Below are positions 38,834-48,001 of a DNA stretch of 64,000 nt, piece by piece. The DNA comes from Flavobacterium saccharophilum (GTDB taxonomy: Bacteria > Bacteroidota > Bacteroidia > Flavobacteriales > Flavobacteriaceae), in the NCBI RefSeq assembly GCF_900142735.1, contig NZ_FRBY01000003.1, forward strand, positions 62,001 through 126,000, read 5' to 3'. Under the pieces are notes generated by a model. It did not search any database and was not told the DNA's origin. It saw only the letters and a program-made list of their open reading frames with translations. A program made the translations under genes and the position numbers. The stretch's first letter is position 1. The number at the start of each line of letters is the position of its first letter.

Positions 38834-38957
38834 AATGATTAATGGCTAGAAATTCTTACATCAAATTTAATAAAAAAAAGTTAAATCGCAGTATAAGAAA
38901 AGGTTACTATTAATTAAAAGAATAAAATAATTCCAATATCAAAACAATATAAAACAA

Positions 38958-38983
38958 AAAAACCACTCGATTGAATGGTTTTT
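38958..38983 (-). terminator. Terminator of the sigma/FecR/TonB operon
   Basis: An 11-bp stem of AAAAACCACTC with GAATGGTTTTT (one mismatch) and a 4-nt loop lies 25 bp beyond the DUF4249 stop, with a U run on the minus strand. It is of the same CCACTC family as other hairpins in the window. Confidence 0.85.
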
Positions 38984-39007
38984 AGCTTTAATTTAAAATG
39001 CCGTTTC

Positions 39008-39856
39008 TTATTTTACTAAATAACTGACTTTATCTGCTTCGCAAAGTCTGAAATAACCAAAAGCAAAATTATTAGAATCACTTGTATTGACAATATTACC
39101 TCTAATATTTCCTGGGGGAATCGAAAAAGGACTTCCTCCATATACTTCTAAAATTAAGTTCATATAATTATAAAAGTTTTTAGAAACACCACGGTGTGTA
39201 ATGTTAACCGTATTTCCCGCTTTCATTTTGTCTGAGTCTGAGTATCGTGTACTAATTTCATTTCCATTAAATAATTCATCATCTGTAAGTTCATATTCTG
39301 GAAAAAGCAGAAATTCACTTTGGTAATCCGTAAGGTAGTAGTTCGTTTCATTAGCTGGATCTTTGTAATAAAATGTAAGTTCGATCACATCTTTTCCATC
39401 AAAATCAGGAACAATCGCCTGCTCTATTTTATCAATAGGTGTTACCGAAGTCAATTTTTCTACAGCGGTGAAGCTTTGTCCTTCTGCAGTTACATAAAGT
39501 GTATAATCCATATTGATAACGGGAACAAAATTAGTACACACATAAGAACCTGGCTGCGTTTCGTTAAAAGTAAAAACATCACCATTTGTATTTTCAATTC
39601 TTACCTGAGCACCAGAAACTTTTGGTGTAGTATTATTATAATAGGGTGCGGTTTTACTAATCTTAATGGTTTGTTCATTTCCGGTTGTCCCTTTTTGCCA
39701 GATAATTTCTGCGTCTACAACTATTTTTGTTTCACCAGTTTCCAAATCAAGAGTCACTGTATCTTCACAAGATGAAAAAAACAGCACAGAAAATAAACTC
39801 AATAAAGTCAATACTTTATTTCTAAAATTATATTTTTCAATCCTTTGCATAGTCAT
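39008..39856 (-). CDS. DUF4249 lipoprotein, partner of the TonB receptor
   Basis: The 282-residue product has a lipoprotein signal (KVLTLLSLFSVLFFSSCEDT, Cys near residue 30). It continues with VTLDLETGETKIVVDAEI, the characteristic opening of DUF4249 proteins, then Ig-like strands such as VRIENTNGDVFTF. DUF4249 proteins commonly follow STN-TonB receptors in Bacteroidota and are thought to be surface lipoproteins of the transport or signalling complex. The ATG overlaps the receptor stop in a TAATG junction, so translation is coupled. The ligand is unknown. Confidence 0.88.
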   Translation of the reverse strand: MTMQRIEKYNFRNKVLTLLSLFSVLFFSSCEDTVTLDLETGETKIVVDAEIIWQKGTTGNEQTIKISKTAPYYNNTTPKVSGAQVRIENTNGDVFTFNETQPGSYVCTNFVPVINMDYTLYVTAEGQSFTAVEKLTSVTPIDKIEQAIVPDFDGKDVIELTFYYKDPANETNYYLTDYQSEFLLFPEYELTDDELFNGNEISTRYSDSDKMKAGNTVNITHRGVSKNFYNYMNLILEVYGGSPFSIPPGNIRGNIVNTSDSNNFAFGYFRLCEADKVSYLVK

Positions 39857-42468
39857 TAAAATTTAAAATTATAAGATATACCAGGAACTATCCCAAAAAT
39901 AGATAGTCTTCTGGTCTCATTCGCTCCTGTATCTTCATTTGTCGCAAATGTCATCGAAGCAGCATTTTTTCTGTTGTAGATATTATAAATACTAAACACC
40001 CAATAGCTTTGCCAGCCTTTCTTTTTATCCGGTTTAGGTGTGTAAGTTGCGGCCAGATCTAAATGATGGTAAAGTGGCAGCCGATTTTCATTTCTAAGCG
40101 AAAAATTAGGGATATTGATTCCTCCAAATTCATAATAACCATTTGCATACGTTACTGGCTGGCCAGACTGCAAAGTAAAATTGGCATTAAAAGACCATTT
40201 CGGATTGTATTGATAACTTCCTACAATATTCAAATTGTGCATTTTATCATATCCGGACAAATACCAGTCTCCATTTGCTATTCCAGGTTCTTCAGCTGTT
40301 CTGCCAGGAGTTTTTTGCTCTGCCCTTGACAGGGTATAAGAAACCCATCCTGTAAAATTACCCGTATTTTTTCTAAATAATAATTCCATACCATATGATC
40401 TGGCTTTACCGTTTAAAATAACCTGCTCTATATTATTATTGGCCAATATATCAGCTCCATCTATGTAATCAATACGATTTTGAATATTCTTATAGAACAA
40501 CTCTCCTTCAAAAGAATAAGTATCATCTTTAAAATTCTTAAAATACCCTGCTGCATATTGATCCAGCAGCTGCGGTTTTGTAAAAGGTCCGCTTGGTGTC
40601 CAGATACTCATTGGTAGTGGAGACTGCGTATTGGATAATATATGAATATATTGTGCCATCCTGTTGTAGCTTGCTTTTACTGAAGTATTAGCATTAAAAG
40701 CATATGACAATGCAGCACGAGGTTCTAAATTATTAAATTTACTTATCGTTTCTCCGCTTTTGTATGAGATACTTCCTGTGGGAGTACCTTTTTCATAAAT
40801 ATTATACAACGGATTATAGACTACCGACTGTCCATTTTCGTAAGTACTAATTTCCTCACCTCCTAAACGATAAAACATGCTATAACGAATTCCATAGCGA
40901 AGATTCAGTTTCTCTGTAATTTGATGTTCGAAATCAAGATAAGCAGAAGATTCTAAAGCATATTTTTTATTGAACTGTTTGTAATTAAACTGCGAATCTG
41001 AACTCGTAGGCTTAACAGTACCCGGATTAAAATCATAATACTGGCCATCAATTCCGTAATTAAGCTTCAGCTTTTCAGATAATGAATGATTCCATTTATA
41101 AGTAAGTCCGTAACTTTTTATAACATTATTCCACTCAAAATTCTCTGTAGTAATGTCAAGATTAAATTTATAATCACTGTAGAAAACAGCTAAATTCGTG
41201 TTTATATTGTCTGAAAATTTATGTTTCCAGCTTACGATTCCCATTGTATTTCCGTAGGTACTCCCAAAACGATCATTTATATCGAAAACGTCATTCCCAA
41301 AATATCCTGAAAAAGCAAGTGTGTTATTAGCATTCAGCCGATAATTTAATTTAGCATTAATGTCATAAAACATAGCCGAATTATTATTATCTGCCAATTT
41401 CAAAAATAGATGCGCATAGGAAGTCCTCCCTGCCACAAGAAAAGAGCCTTTATCTTTCTGAATAGGCCCCTGTACCAATAAACGGCTTGATATTAAACCA
41501 ATCCCACCATTTACTTTGTAATTTTCAAAATCACCAATCTGCTGCGTTACATCTAGTACAGAAGAAACTCTTCCCCCAAATTTAGACGGAATTCCACCTT
41601 TATATAAATCCAGTCCGCTGACTACATCTGCGTTAAAAATCGAGAAAAACCCAAACATGTGAGAGTCTCCATAAACAGGAGCACCATCTAAAAGAAGTAA
41701 ATTCTGATCAGCTGCACCTCCGCGGACATTAAAACCAGAAGAAAGTTCTCCGGCATTTGTAACTCCTGGCAATGTCAGTATTGATTTTAAAGGATCCGGT
41801 TCACCCATTGCAGACGGAATCTTTTTGATTTCTTCCATAGTCAGCTTATTAACACTCATTTGAGTATTTCTTACATCAACCGCTTTAGAGGTTGTTATAA
41901 TAACCTGATCTAATTGCTGACTGTCCGCTTCAATGTTAAAATCAGTTCGTACATCACCAGAAACCGTAATTTGTTTTTCCTTATTTTTAAAACCCACATA
42001 AGTAATTAAAACAGTATAGTTTCCATTATCAAGTTCTAATGAAAATTTTCCATTTGCATCTGTTGTAGCCCCAGTCGAAAGTTCTTTAATGAAAACATTA
42101 GCACCAATAACAGGTTGCCTGCTTTCATCAAGAACCTGACCCGTTAGCTTACTTGTTTTTTTAGCAGCATTTATGGGCTTTTGCTTGACAAAAATATTAT
42201 TGCCTACGATCGAAAACTGAATTGGTGTAATACTATTCAGCTCATTGACAAACTGTTTTATTTCGATACCGTTATACGTCTTTTTTTTAGTAAAATATTT
42301 TCTACTTGTATCTATCTGATCGGTAAAGGCAAATTTATAATCTGTCTGATTTTCAATTTGTTTAAATAATTCTTTTAGCGTTACGGTTTTGTCTACAGTT
42401 ACGGTTATGCTTTGTGAAAATACTGACCAACTGAATAAAAAAAAGCACGCTGAAATTATATGCTTCAT
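39856..42468 (-). CDS. TonB-dependent receptor with STN and carboxypeptidase-like domains
   Basis: This is an 870-residue outer-membrane receptor. The order is signal peptide (to ~residue 18), STN domain (VTVDKTVTLKELFKQIEN, ~20-90, the segment that talks to an anti-sigma factor), CarboxypepD_reg-like domain (LTGQVLDESRQPVIGANVF, ~103-190), plug (SAMGEPDPLKSILTLPGV; SGFNVRGGAADQNLLLLDGA) and a 22-strand barrel ending FGIVPGISYNFKF. The STN domain and upstream FecR and sigma genes make it a transducing receptor that imports an unknown ligand and signals its presence. It is one nucleotide overlapped with the DUF4249 gene. A 98-bp gap precedes it. Confidence 0.93.
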   Translation of the reverse strand: MKHIISACFFLFSWSVFSQSITVTVDKTVTLKELFKQIENQTDYKFAFTDQIDTSRKYFTKKKTYNGIEIKQFVNELNSITPIQFSIVGNNIFVKQKPINAAKKTSKLTGQVLDESRQPVIGANVFIKELSTGATTDANGKFSLELDNGNYTVLITYVGFKNKEKQITVSGDVRTDFNIEADSQQLDQVIITTSKAVDVRNTQMSVNKLTMEEIKKIPSAMGEPDPLKSILTLPGVTNAGELSSGFNVRGGAADQNLLLLDGAPVYGDSHMFGFFSIFNADVVSGLDLYKGGIPSKFGGRVSSVLDVTQQIGDFENYKVNGGIGLISSRLLVQGPIQKDKGSFLVAGRTSYAHLFLKLADNNNSAMFYDINAKLNYRLNANNTLAFSGYFGNDVFDINDRFGSTYGNTMGIVSWKHKFSDNINTNLAVFYSDYKFNLDITTENFEWNNVIKSYGLTYKWNHSLSEKLKLNYGIDGQYYDFNPGTVKPTSSDSQFNYKQFNKKYALESSAYLDFEHQITEKLNLRYGIRYSMFYRLGGEEISTYENGQSVVYNPLYNIYEKGTPTGSISYKSGETISKFNNLEPRAALSYAFNANTSVKASYNRMAQYIHILSNTQSPLPMSIWTPSGPFTKPQLLDQYAAGYFKNFKDDTYSFEGELFYKNIQNRIDYIDGADILANNNIEQVILNGKARSYGMELLFRKNTGNFTGWVSYTLSRAEQKTPGRTAEEPGIANGDWYLSGYDKMHNLNIVGSYQYNPKWSFNANFTLQSGQPVTYANGYYEFGGINIPNFSLRNENRLPLYHHLDLAATYTPKPDKKKGWQSYWVFSIYNIYNRKNAASMTFATNEDTGANETRRLSIFGIVPGISYNFKF

Positions 42469-42566
42469 GAAATTTTGTATTTTTGAATAATATTAAATGG
42501 GATAGCTCTTTGCTACCCTGATTATGAGGAGGATGTGTAGTTTCGCGGCTTGCATCCTTTTCTTTT

Positions 42567-43412
42567 CTATCGAAAAGTAATTTGCTTTAATTCATCATTT
42601 ATTTCAAAGTTTAGGTTATACATTTCTGATAGTAATTGCACAATTGTTTTTAAATCTTCTTTTTTATTGATTCTAACCGTAATTCGCTGATTGCTATATT
42701 CCTGCGGAATTATCATTTTGTATCCATAATTAGCTTCAATATATGCGCTAACAGCTGTTAGTTTTTCGTTATCAAAATCAGTAAATCTGTTGAATCCTAT
42801 TACCGAAGCTATTTTGTTTCCGTAAGTAAATTTTTCTCCAGGTTTTAAGATCCATTTTTGAGTCTGGTCTTTTACATTCATCTGAACACTTCCTTCATAA
42901 AGCTGTACTATTACACCACTTTTTTCTTGTCCTGTTACAGTAAAAGAAGTTCCTAGTACTGTTGTCGTCGTCTCATTACAGAAAACCTGAAAAGGATGTT
43001 TTTTATCTTTTTGAACTTTAAAGTAAGCCTCTCCATCCACCTTAATTTTTCTGTTACTTTCAAAATTATTCGCATAAACAATTTTAGAATACGGACTTAA
43101 TTCAACCCTGGAATTATCAGGTAACAAAACAGTTTTTACTTTTGAAGTAGTATTTTCAACAACATTTGAAGCCACATAAATAGTATCCTGCAAAGGACTG
43201 CTCTTAAAATAAATTCCTGTTCCTATAAGTCCACAAATTAAAATTGCAGCGGCAGAAGCATAATAACGCCAAGCCTTAAATTTTCGTTTTTTTGAAGGAA
43301 ATGCTTCAGATTGAAATTTCTCCCAGGAAGCTTCCTTTGTATCATCAGAATGTGAAACAGGAATTTCTCCCCAAACTTTTTTCAATTCTTCTTCTATTCT
43401 TTTGTCATCCAT
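42567..43412 (-). CDS. FecR family anti-sigma factor
   Basis: The 281-residue inner-membrane regulator has a cytoplasmic N-terminal part (KVWGEIPVSHSDDTKEASWE) that should bind the sigma factor, one membrane helix near residues 47-68 (YYASAAAILICGLIGTGIYF), and a periplasmic FecR domain. That domain contains LLPDNSRVELSPYSKIVYAN, GEAYFKVQKDKKHPFQVF and LYEGSVQMNVKDQ. The C-terminal STN-like segment (RITVRINKKEDLKTIVQLL) contacts the receptor. It overlaps the preceding small gene by 19 bp. Its partner sigma factor lies two genes upstream. Confidence 0.93.
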   Translation of the reverse strand: MDDKRIEEELKKVWGEIPVSHSDDTKEASWEKFQSEAFPSKKRKFKAWRYYASAAAILICGLIGTGIYFKSSPLQDTIYVASNVVENTTSKVKTVLLPDNSRVELSPYSKIVYANNFESNRKIKVDGEAYFKVQKDKKHPFQVFCNETTTTVLGTSFTVTGQEKSGVIVQLYEGSVQMNVKDQTQKWILKPGEKFTYGNKIASVIGFNRFTDFDNEKLTAVSAYIEANYGYKMIIPQEYSNQRITVRINKKEDLKTIVQLLSEMYNLNFEINDELKQITFR

Positions 43413-43633
43413 TTTTTTGGAGTGTTAAGTTTTTGACAATAAAAACCCTGCTTATTGAAAACACCATAAACTAATTCCTTAATATCTCTGCTGGTTTCAA
43501 TTTTTAAAATATGATTGTGATCTTCTAAATCAAATTTCATTTTACAATCAGAAATAACGAACTGCAAAAGAATTACAATAAAGTTTGCATCTTCTTTCGT
43601 TCTAACGTCAGTTTTATAAGACTCAATACGCAT
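43394..43633 (-). CDS. Small conserved protein in the sigma/FecR operon
   Basis: The 79-residue product has no signal or membrane helix. It reads TKEDANFIVILLQFVISDCK followed by KMKFDLEDHNHILKIETS and a GFYCQKL end, a compact ferredoxin-like alternation of strands and helices. Small proteins with this pattern recur in Flavobacteria, often beside regulators, but I know no function. It lies between the sigma factor (46 bp) and FecR (19-bp overlap), so it is translated with them and might modulate the sigma/anti-sigma pair; that is inference. Confidence 0.65.
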   Translation of the reverse strand: MRIESYKTDVRTKEDANFIVILLQFVISDCKMKFDLEDHNHILKIETSRDIKELVYGVFNKQGFYCQKLNTPKKWMTKE

Positions 43634-43679
43634 ATTTATGTTTCGTTTTTATATATAACAAACGAAAACAAAAAAGTTC

Positions 43680-44201
43680 CTAATGGTCTTCGATTTTTTT
43701 TCGAATAAATTTACTGGCAAGATAAATATGATTGGCAATGGTCTTTTCAGAAAGATCCGTCATAGCCGCAATCTCCTTATAGCTAAGGTTTTCCAGTTTA
43801 TGTAAAGTAAATATTTTTTGCTGTTGCTCAGGAAGCTGATTTATAAAGCTGTGTAATTTTTCTCTTCTTTCTTCAAAAACACCAGTTTCTACAGTTTCTT
43901 CGACCATTTCAACTTGCGAAGAATCAAGTTGTATTATTTTATTCTCGCGATTAACATGATTAATGATGATGTTCTTACAGATCGTGAATAATTGTTTATC
44001 AAACAAAACATCTTCATTAAGCAATTCTCTTTTATTATATAATCTCAAAAAAGTCTCCTGAACAAAATCTTGCGGGGTAAGAACCGTAAAATTAAAGCGT
44101 CTGGCAATATTTATAAGTTTATCGTAGTACTGCAAATAAGCTTCTTTGAAAGAAGCTTCATTACCTTTTTTTAAACTTAGTATAAATTTTTTATTGTCCA
44201 T
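43680..44201 (-). CDS. ECF-type RNA polymerase sigma factor (FecI-like)
   Basis: The 173-residue protein has region 2 (YLQYYDKLINIARRFNFTVL; QDFVQETFLRLYNKRELL, binding the -10 region) and region 4 (INQLPEQQQKIFTLHKLENL; SYKEIAAMTDLSEKTIANHI, the HTH that reads the -35 region). It matches the Bacteroidota sigma-70 ECF group paired with FecR and STN-TonB receptors. It is the first gene of a five-gene operon that ends at the terminator at 38958-38983. The upstream 327-bp gap holds a candidate promoter and the terminator of the next gene. Confidence 0.93.
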   Translation of the reverse strand: MDNKKFILSLKKGNEASFKEAYLQYYDKLINIARRFNFTVLTPQDFVQETFLRLYNKRELLNEDVLFDKQLFTICKNIIINHVNRENKIIQLDSSQVEMVEETVETGVFEERREKLHSFINQLPEQQQKIFTLHKLENLSYKEIAAMTDLSEKTIANHIYLASKFIRKKIEDH

Positions 44202-44312
44202 CCTAATATAACCATTAGTCTTAACTCAATGCTCAGAATAATATTGCCTTTAAGTTGATAGCTGAAGATTCACTTAATAAGTTATGACTACAAAGAACTG
44301 AATTTTTTATAC

Positions 44313-44320
44313 CAAAATTA
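44313..44320 (-). promoter_or_regulatory. Candidate -7 element of the sigma-factor operon
   Basis: On the minus strand this reads TAATTTTG, fitting TAnnTTTG, about 112 bp upstream of the sigma-factor ATG. No good -33 TTTG is visible at the usual spacing. The rest of 44202-44528 is AT-rich with only the terminator at 44467. Confidence 0.35.
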
Positions 44321-44466
44321 TCTAATAGGAAAAATATAATTTTAAAATTTTGTAATCTTAACATCAACTCTTTATAAATTCTATTGAGAAAAAAGTGTCC
44401 AATTAAAGAAATTAGAAACCGAACTATCTTATTAAGTAACTAAAAAAGCGTTGTTTAACAATCATA

Positions 44467-44493
44467 AAAAGCCACTCGATTGGAGTGGCTTTT
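44467..44493. terminator. Terminator of the phospholipase gene
   Basis: A perfect 11-bp stem (AAAAGCCACTC with GAGTGGCTTTT) with a 5-nt loop lies 36 bp beyond the phospholipase stop. T runs on both sides allow bidirectional use. Confidence 0.88.
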
Positions 44494-44528
44494 TTGGAAT
44501 CTAATTGGGTAAAATTCGAATATTTATT

Positions 44529-45350
44529 CTAAAAAATACCCATATTTTCAGGCTTTATAGTAAATCCAATACGTATCATATTTTTGTGTTCCTGATAGTC
44601 GATTAAACTTTCAGTATAACCTATAAACCATTGAAGGGTGAGATAATAATTCTCATTTTTATAAGGCCTCCAGTTTAGCTGTGTCTGTAAAGAGCCATAA
44701 TTGATAAGACCACTTCCCTTTCTAAAAAGAATGTCAGCACTCCATCTTCCTGGTTGTATCTGATAAGTTGCGCTAGCTTCTCCATATCCTACATATTTCG
44801 TAAGTTCAGGATTATCTTCTTTATCCACAATCGGAATCCAGCCTCTCAACCCGACAATCCATCGTGGTGAAATTTGCGATTTTAAAGAAAAAGCAAGCAT
44901 ATTCCAGGTTCTAGAATAAATGGAATCTCTACCGTTTGATTCGTGTTCTAGCGAAATTGTTCCGTAAGTAAGCCTCCCTCCTTTTAAATAAAAAGGGCGA
45001 ACTACTGCTACTCCCGGATTAAAATTAATTTCTGAAAATGGTTTTGAACTCGCATAAATATCCCAAAAGGCTTTTTGAGTATACATCAAATAAGGGAAAA
45101 AACCACCCCACAAAGGTTTTGATTTCAGTCGCAGTTTAAAACTTATCTGGTATTTCACATCCGCAGAATTGCGATCGATAGGCTCATCCAAAGGTACTCC
45201 CGTTAAAAAATAATTGTCCTTATGAACAGAAAAACTAGGTTCCTTTAGTAGTGAATCTGCAGCCCGAAAATTTTTCTTCTCTTCTAAAATTTGCGAATTG
45301 GATTGAAAAGAAAAGAAAATCAAACAAAGGAATAGATATTTGAAATGCAT
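44529..45350 (-). CDS. pldA: Outer-membrane phospholipase A
   Basis: The 273-residue product has a signal peptide (MHFKYLFLCLIFFSFQSNSQ) and a 12-strand OMPLA-type barrel. Family marks are YTQKAFWDIYASSKPFSEIN (the YTQxxxW and FRE/SEINF segments), the catalytic histidine/serine in SLEHESNGRDS near residue 151, and the asparagine/serine of the YSRTWN stretch after it. The enzyme hydrolyses acyl chains of phospholipids misplaced in the outer leaflet, as a dimer with calcium. Transcribed alone. Confidence 0.9.
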   Translation of the reverse strand: MHFKYLFLCLIFFSFQSNSQILEEKKNFRAADSLLKEPSFSVHKDNYFLTGVPLDEPIDRNSADVKYQISFKLRLKSKPLWGGFFPYLMYTQKAFWDIYASSKPFSEINFNPGVAVVRPFYLKGGRLTYGTISLEHESNGRDSIYSRTWNMLAFSLKSQISPRWIVGLRGWIPIVDKEDNPELTKYVGYGEASATYQIQPGRWSADILFRKGSGLINYGSLQTQLNWRPYKNENYYLTLQWFIGYTESLIDYQEHKNMIRIGFTIKPENMGIF

Positions 45351-45553
45351 TTATAAGGATTAAATTGGGGTTATTTTTTAAACTTTATAAATGTCTATTA
45401 ATTTAATGAAGGGTATTGACTCAATAAAAATGAGATTTGTCTCAATCAATCATTAGTGAGTTAAATTTATTAATAGATTATTTTCTCTTAAAACAAAGCA
45501 GCCTTATTTATAGTTCCAGACCAACTAAATAAAATCAATTTTGGGAATAAAAA

Positions 45554-45580
45554 AAAGCATCGGCCATAGGCGGATGCTTT
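45554..45580 (-). terminator. Terminator of the cold-shock gene
   Basis: The stem AAAGCATC with GATGCTTT, with an inner GCC/GGC pairing, is followed on the minus strand by a U run (plus-strand A's from 45549). It lies about 23 bp beyond the cold-shock stop. Confidence 0.8.
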
Positions 45581-45603
45581 ATACTTTTTGTAAAGAAGTA
45601 GTA

Positions 45604-45795
45604 TTAAGCTACAACTACATTTACTGCATTAGGTCCTTTTTTACCTTCTGCTACGTCGTAACGTACTTCATCATTCTCACGAATGTTTTCTGATAGACCA
45701 GAAACATGAACAAAGATTTCACTTCCTCCATTTTTTGGTGTTATAAATCCAAAACCTTTTTCTTCATTAAAGAATTTTACTGTACCTTCTTGCAT
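45604..45795 (-). CDS. Cold-shock protein (CspA family)
   Basis: The 63-residue RNA chaperone starts MQEGTVKFFNEEKGFGFI and has both RNA-binding motifs: KGFGFI (RNP1) and EIFVHVSGL (RNP2, here with V-H-V). The acidic NDEVRYDVAEGKKGPNAVNV end completes the OB fold. It binds single-stranded RNA or DNA in the cytoplasm. I use the ATG at 45795 because the family starts there; the frame extends 12 residues upstream without homology. Confidence 0.95.
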   Translation of the reverse strand: MQEGTVKFFNEEKGFGFITPKNGGSEIFVHVSGLSENIRENDEVRYDVAEGKKGPNAVNVVVA

Positions 45796-46008
45796 ATTAA
45801 TAATTATTTGTTGAGCGTAAATGTAAGACAATTAATAGTACCATACTGAAAAAGAATCACTTATATTTCAAATAAAAAAATATTTTTAAATATAATAAAC
45901 AATTCCAATTCAAAACAAGCATTTGGTTATGGTCTAAATCAGTTAAATCCCATTCCCAAATTTAAATCATAATTGATTTTCCTTTAAATTACATATAGGG
46001 CCACAATG

Positions 46009-46030
46009 AATGAAATTACAAAATTTCATT
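46009..46030. repeat. Inverted repeat in a gene-free stretch
   Basis: Perfect 9-bp arms AATGAAATT and AATTTCATT surround ACAA. It sits in the 302-bp gap 45796-46097 between the cold-shock gene and the oxidoreductase stop. It has no adjacent U run, so it may be an operator or weak terminator; nothing else is visible there apart from AT-rich sequence and the presumed cold-shock promoter. Confidence 0.5.
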
Positions 46031-46097
46031 TATAACTATTTGTAAATTAGATACTCATTTCAAATTGGAAGTTTATCATCAATCTTTTAAAAAACTC

Positions 46098-47099
46098 TTA
46101 TTTGACTCTAATAACAACTTTTCCTTTGGCTCGCCCGCTTTCTACATAAGATAAAGCTTCATTTGTCTCTTGAAAGGAAAAGACTTTATCAACTGTTGGC
46201 TTAATTATTTTTGCTTCTATAAGTGAGGTAATTTCGCTTAATTGCTGCCCATCTGCTCTCATAAATAAAAAAGAATAATCGACATTTTTATTTTTGGCTC
46301 TTTTTCGAATACCTGAACTTATTAAAGAAAGAATTATTTTTACAAACCAGGGTGCTTTAATTTCTTTTGCAAAATCTGGCGTTGGAGGACCTGAAATCGA
46401 AATGAGTTTCCCTCCGGATTTTAATATTTTTAGAGACTTCTCAAGCGTTTTTTGATCCTGACTATTCAAAACAACATCGTAATTACTCAGTCTATTTTCG
46501 AAATCGCTATTTTTATAATCAATAACAACATCAGCTCCAAGTTCTGTTAGGAAATCAAAACTTTTGGCACTTGCAGTAGTAGCAACTGTAGCCCCAAAAT
46601 ATTTTGCTAACTGAATTGCAATTGTCCCCACTCCTCCAGAACCCGCCTGAATAAATACTTTATCTCCTTTTTTAATTTGTGCCCTTTCAAGCAAGACCTG
46701 CCAAGCCGTTAAAGCCACTAATGGAATAGAAGCTGCCTCTTCCATCGAAATATTTTTAGGTTTAAGCGCAACCTCTCTTTCATCGATTACAATAAACTCG
46801 GCAAATGTACCAATACGATGATCTGCCGGCCGAGCGTAAACTTCGTCACCAACTTTAAACTTTTTTACATTTTTTCCAACTTTCGTAACAATTCCTGCTA
46901 CATCGTGCCCTAAAATTAATGGCAATTTGTATGGCAGGATGAGTTTAAACTCGCCCGTTTTTATTTTAGAATCTAAAAGATTGACTCCGGCTGCGTAAAC
47001 ATCAACCAGAACATCAGTATCTTTTACTTCAGGAACAGGCATTTCGGTAAGTTGCAAACTTCCTTTTTTACTATATTTATTAATTATAAATGCTTTCAT
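46098..47099 (-). CDS. NADP-dependent quinone/alkene oxidoreductase, MDR family
   Basis: The 333-residue protein is a medium-chain dehydrogenase/reductase without catalytic zinc. The N-terminal GroES-like part has PLILGHDVAGIVTKVGKNVK and KVGDEVYARPADHRIGTFAE. The Rossmann part has KGDKVFIQAGSGGVGTIAIQ near residues 141-160 (AxxGGVG, NADP binding). The C-terminus ends ESGRAKGKVVIRVK. Substrates of the group are quinones or enals. It follows the SDR gene by 25 bp and is probably controlled by the TetR gene next door through the operator at 47960. Confidence 0.92.
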   Translation of the reverse strand: MKAFIINKYSKKGSLQLTEMPVPEVKDTDVLVDVYAAGVNLLDSKIKTGEFKLILPYKLPLILGHDVAGIVTKVGKNVKKFKVGDEVYARPADHRIGTFAEFIVIDEREVALKPKNISMEEAASIPLVALTAWQVLLERAQIKKGDKVFIQAGSGGVGTIAIQLAKYFGATVATTASAKSFDFLTELGADVVIDYKNSDFENRLSNYDVVLNSQDQKTLEKSLKILKSGGKLISISGPPTPDFAKEIKAPWFVKIILSLISSGIRKRAKNKNVDYSFLFMRADGQQLSEITSLIEAKIIKPTVDKVFSFQETNEALSYVESGRAKGKVVIRVK

Positions 47100-47124
47100 T
47101 TTATCGATTTTAGAGTTCTATTTA

Positions 47125-47889
47125 TTACTTCAGACTTTGGTATATTTTTTTAGGGTTTACCAAATTGAAAGCCAGTTGTGGAAAAAACCTGCTCACTATA
47201 TAAAGCAGTTTTGTATCGCCTACGCGAATGGTATATCGATCCTTTTTAATAGCGGTAATTAACTCTTTTACCAACTGCTCCGGAGTCATTTTCTTATCCT
47301 TTCTTTGGGCAGTCATCTCTGTTGCCACAACAGGAGGAAGCAACTCAAATACTTTTACTTTACTACCTAAAATTTCCAAATTCTTTCTAAGTGTTCTGGT
47401 ATAAAAACTCAAGGCCGTTTTAGTTGCCGAATAAGTTGGTTCTTCCAAAGCCGGTACAATACTCAAAATTGAAGTTGTATTTATTATTGCACTTTCTTCT
47501 CTTGACTTCAACATATCTATAAAAAGGTTATTCAATCTTAAAACTCCAAAATAATTGATATTCATTTCGTAAATCGCATTCTTCAAAATTTCTTCATTTT
47601 TAATTCCGAGATTAAGCGCCGGACTTCCAACGCCTGCATTATTGTACAAAATATCTATTCCACCTAAAGAAACCACTGTATCAAAAAGTACTTTTGAATC
47701 ATCAGGATTCTCAACATCGCTTTTTATAATGATTACTGACGGAAGTAACTTTTTCGCCGCCTCTAATTTATCCAGATTTCTCCCTGTGATAATTACCCTA
47801 GCTCCTTCGTCTAAAAATTGTTTGGCAGATTCTAAACCAATTCCAGAACTACCTCCGGTAATTAAAATCGTTTTTCCTTCAATAGTCAT
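47125..47889 (-). CDS. SDR family oxidoreductase (DltE-like)
   Basis: The 254-residue short-chain dehydrogenase has the NAD(P) motif ILITGGSSGIGLESAKQF near residues 8-25, NNAGVGSPALN near 84 and the catalytic YSATK near 152-156 with Ser upstream in NTTSIL. The end LAFNLVNPKKIYQSLK lacks a membrane segment. Such DltE-like enzymes oxidise or reduce small carbonyls. It is the first gene of a two-gene unit with the MDR oxidoreductase. A perfect palindrome upstream is shared with the neighbouring tetR promoter, pointing to TetR control. Confidence 0.93.
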   Translation of the reverse strand: MTIEGKTILITGGSSGIGLESAKQFLDEGARVIITGRNLDKLEAAKKLLPSVIIIKSDVENPDDSKVLFDTVVSLGGIDILYNNAGVGSPALNLGIKNEEILKNAIYEMNINYFGVLRLNNLFIDMLKSREESAIINTTSILSIVPALEEPTYSATKTALSFYTRTLRKNLEILGSKVKVFELLPPVVATEMTAQRKDKKMTPEQLVKELITAIKKDRYTIRVGDTKLLYIVSRFFPQLAFNLVNPKKIYQSLK

Positions 47890-47959
47890 AATCTAATTAT
47901 TTAAATTGTTTTGCATTAGCAACAGGAATAACCTGAAGATTTTTTACACTTTTAGTATG

Positions 47960-47991
47960 TTACAAAATATACTAAAAAGTATATTTTGTAA
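47960..47991. promoter_or_regulatory. TetR operator upstream of the oxidoreductase operon
   Basis: A perfect palindrome with 14-bp arms (TTACAAAATATACT and AGTATATTTTGTAA) around AAAA lies 71 bp upstream of the SDR start and just downstream of the tetR stop. Its core ATACTAAAAAGTAT recurs at the tetR promoter. The right arm contains a near -7 element on the minus strand (TATATTTTG). Confidence 0.85.
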
Positions 47992-48001
47992 TAAAAAAAA
48001 G

